64,000 nt of DNA from Streptomyces abyssomicinicus (GTDB lineage Bacteria > Actinomycetota > Actinomycetes > Streptomycetales > Streptomycetaceae): NCBI RefSeq assembly GCF_008974245.1, contig NZ_BBZI01000005.1:1784751-1848750 (forward strand), read 5' to 3'. The notes below the pieces were generated by a model. The model was not told the origin of the DNA. It made no database searches and saw only the letters and a list, made by a program, of their open reading frames with translations. The position numbers and the translations under genes are program-made. Shown one piece after another: positions 63,423-64,000 of this stretch. Numbering within the stretch: the stretch's first letter is position 1; every line of letters begins with the position of its first letter.

Positions 63423-64000
63423 CAGACGATCCGAAGACGCGCCCGAATCGACGTGACCTCGGTCGGGTGTTCAACGAAGTGCCCGAGATCTACGACCGGG
63501 TCCGACCGGGATACCCTGACGAGCTGTTCGCGGACCTTGCCACCATCACCGGAATCGACGACGGGTCGTCGGTGCTGGAGGTGGGCTGCGGAACCGGCCA
63601 GGCGACGCACTCGCTGGCAGCGCTCGGATGGTCAGTGACCGCGATCGAGCCGGGCGACGAAATGGCCGCACTCGCCCGTCGGCGGATCGCCACCTTCGGC
63701 AACGTCGGAGTCGAGACGTCGATGTTCGAGGAGTGGGACGACCGCGGTCGACGCTTCGACGTCCTCGTGGCTGCGTCGTCGTGGCACTGGGTCGACCCGT
63801 CGATCGGCTGGCAACGAGCGCACGACGTGCTCCGTCCCGCAGGCTGGATGGCACTGCTCGGCAACGTCGTTGTCCGCCGAGCATGGGAGCCGGAGGTGTA
63901 CGCCGAGACCGCCGATCTCCACGAGCGGTTCTGCCCCGGGAACCCTGACTGGGGTCACCCTCCCCTGGAGGACGACGTGCCCACCACCGCCGAGGGCTGG
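63419..64000 (+). CDS. Class I SAM-dependent methyltransferase, 3' end beyond window
   Basis: First 194 codons of a Methyltransf_11-type enzyme. Motif I is VLEVGCGTGQATHSLAALGW near 52-71, the acidic end of strand 2 IEPGDEM near 75, and the family hallmark SSWHWVDPSIGW near 120. The start RRDLGRVFNEVPEIYDRVRP is usual. GTG 63419 overlaps the stop of the integrase relic (GTGA). No stop lies in the window, so it is truncated at 64000 only by the window edge. Confidence 0.85.
   Translation, partial: MTDDPKTRPNRRDLGRVFNEVPEIYDRVRPGYPDELFADLATITGIDDGSSVLEVGCGTGQATHSLAALGWSVTAIEPGDEMAALARRRIATFGNVGVETSMFEEWDDRGRRFDVLVAASSWHWVDPSIGWQRAHDVLRPAGWMALLGNVVVRRAWEPEVYAETADLHERFCPGNPDWGHPPLEDDVPTTAEGW

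Noticed and set aside
1..64000. tRNA or rRNA genes, intact transposases, phage genes or an origin
   Set aside because: No cloverleaf with a recognisable T-arm, no transposase catalytic motif and no DnaA-box cluster was seen by eye; a tRNA scan would be decisive.

Overview
High-GC actinobacterial DNA, most likely Streptomyces. The signs are GC-rich codon third positions, many GTG and one TTG starts, rare TTA codons, and typical families: LtrA, CU044_5270, EACC1 with caspase, a StrR-like regulator and a DmdR/IdeR iron box. The mix of intact clusters with gene fragments and frameshifted relics suggests accessory or arm DNA of a linear chromosome (inference). No tRNA, rRNA, CRISPR array or intact insertion sequence was seen.

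Layout. 0-3.5 kb: a secreted collagen-like protein with 317 Gly-X-Y triplets. 3.5-9 kb: a HEAT-repeat protein, two hypothetical proteins and several relics. 9-12.7 kb: a glycosyltransferase, a hexapeptide protein, and an AraC regulator divergent from a flavodoxin-fold reductase. 12.7-17.8 kb: a two-gene predicted conflict module, EACC1 plus a caspase-NTPase-WD40 protein of 1527 aa. 18-19.4 kb: LtrA.

20-36.1 kb is the most interesting part. It holds a StrR/NovG-like activator with two TTA codons, phosphoglucomutase, and then a 12-gene operon in which most start and stop codons overlap. The operon encodes a NagA-like amidohydrolase, two glycosyltransferases, an MFS exporter, an unrecognised protein, an FAD amine oxidase-like enzyme, a sugar-1-phosphate nucleotidyltransferase, a class IV aminotransferase, a NUDIX hydrolase, an alkaline phosphatase, an NRAMP transporter and a GNAT. 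A near-consensus StrR operator (15/18, exact N11 spacing) lies upstream of a TTGACA promoter just before the operon. This looks like a small cluster for a sugar-derived metabolite with no aminocyclitol synthase, PKS or NRPS gene. I cannot name its product.

36-47 kb: a fatty-acid desaturase and its reductase divergent from a PucR-type regulator, a thioredoxin-like protein, a dual-specificity phosphatase, small hypotheticals, a heavily frameshifted pseudogene, an APH-family kinase, and an ECF sigma factor with its membrane partner. 47.5-59.8 kb: an iron-regulated uptake locus: tandem AraC regulator, iron box, a siderophore-interacting protein fused to a methyltransferase-like domain, a binding protein, two permeases, an ATPase, a Fes-like esterase and a heterodimeric ABC pair with complementary degenerate sites. 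No siderophore synthesis genes are present. 60-64 kb: a secreted peptidoglycan-binding protein, a SigE-type sigma factor between two paralogous secreted or membrane proteins, an integrase relic, and a methyltransferase cut by the window end.
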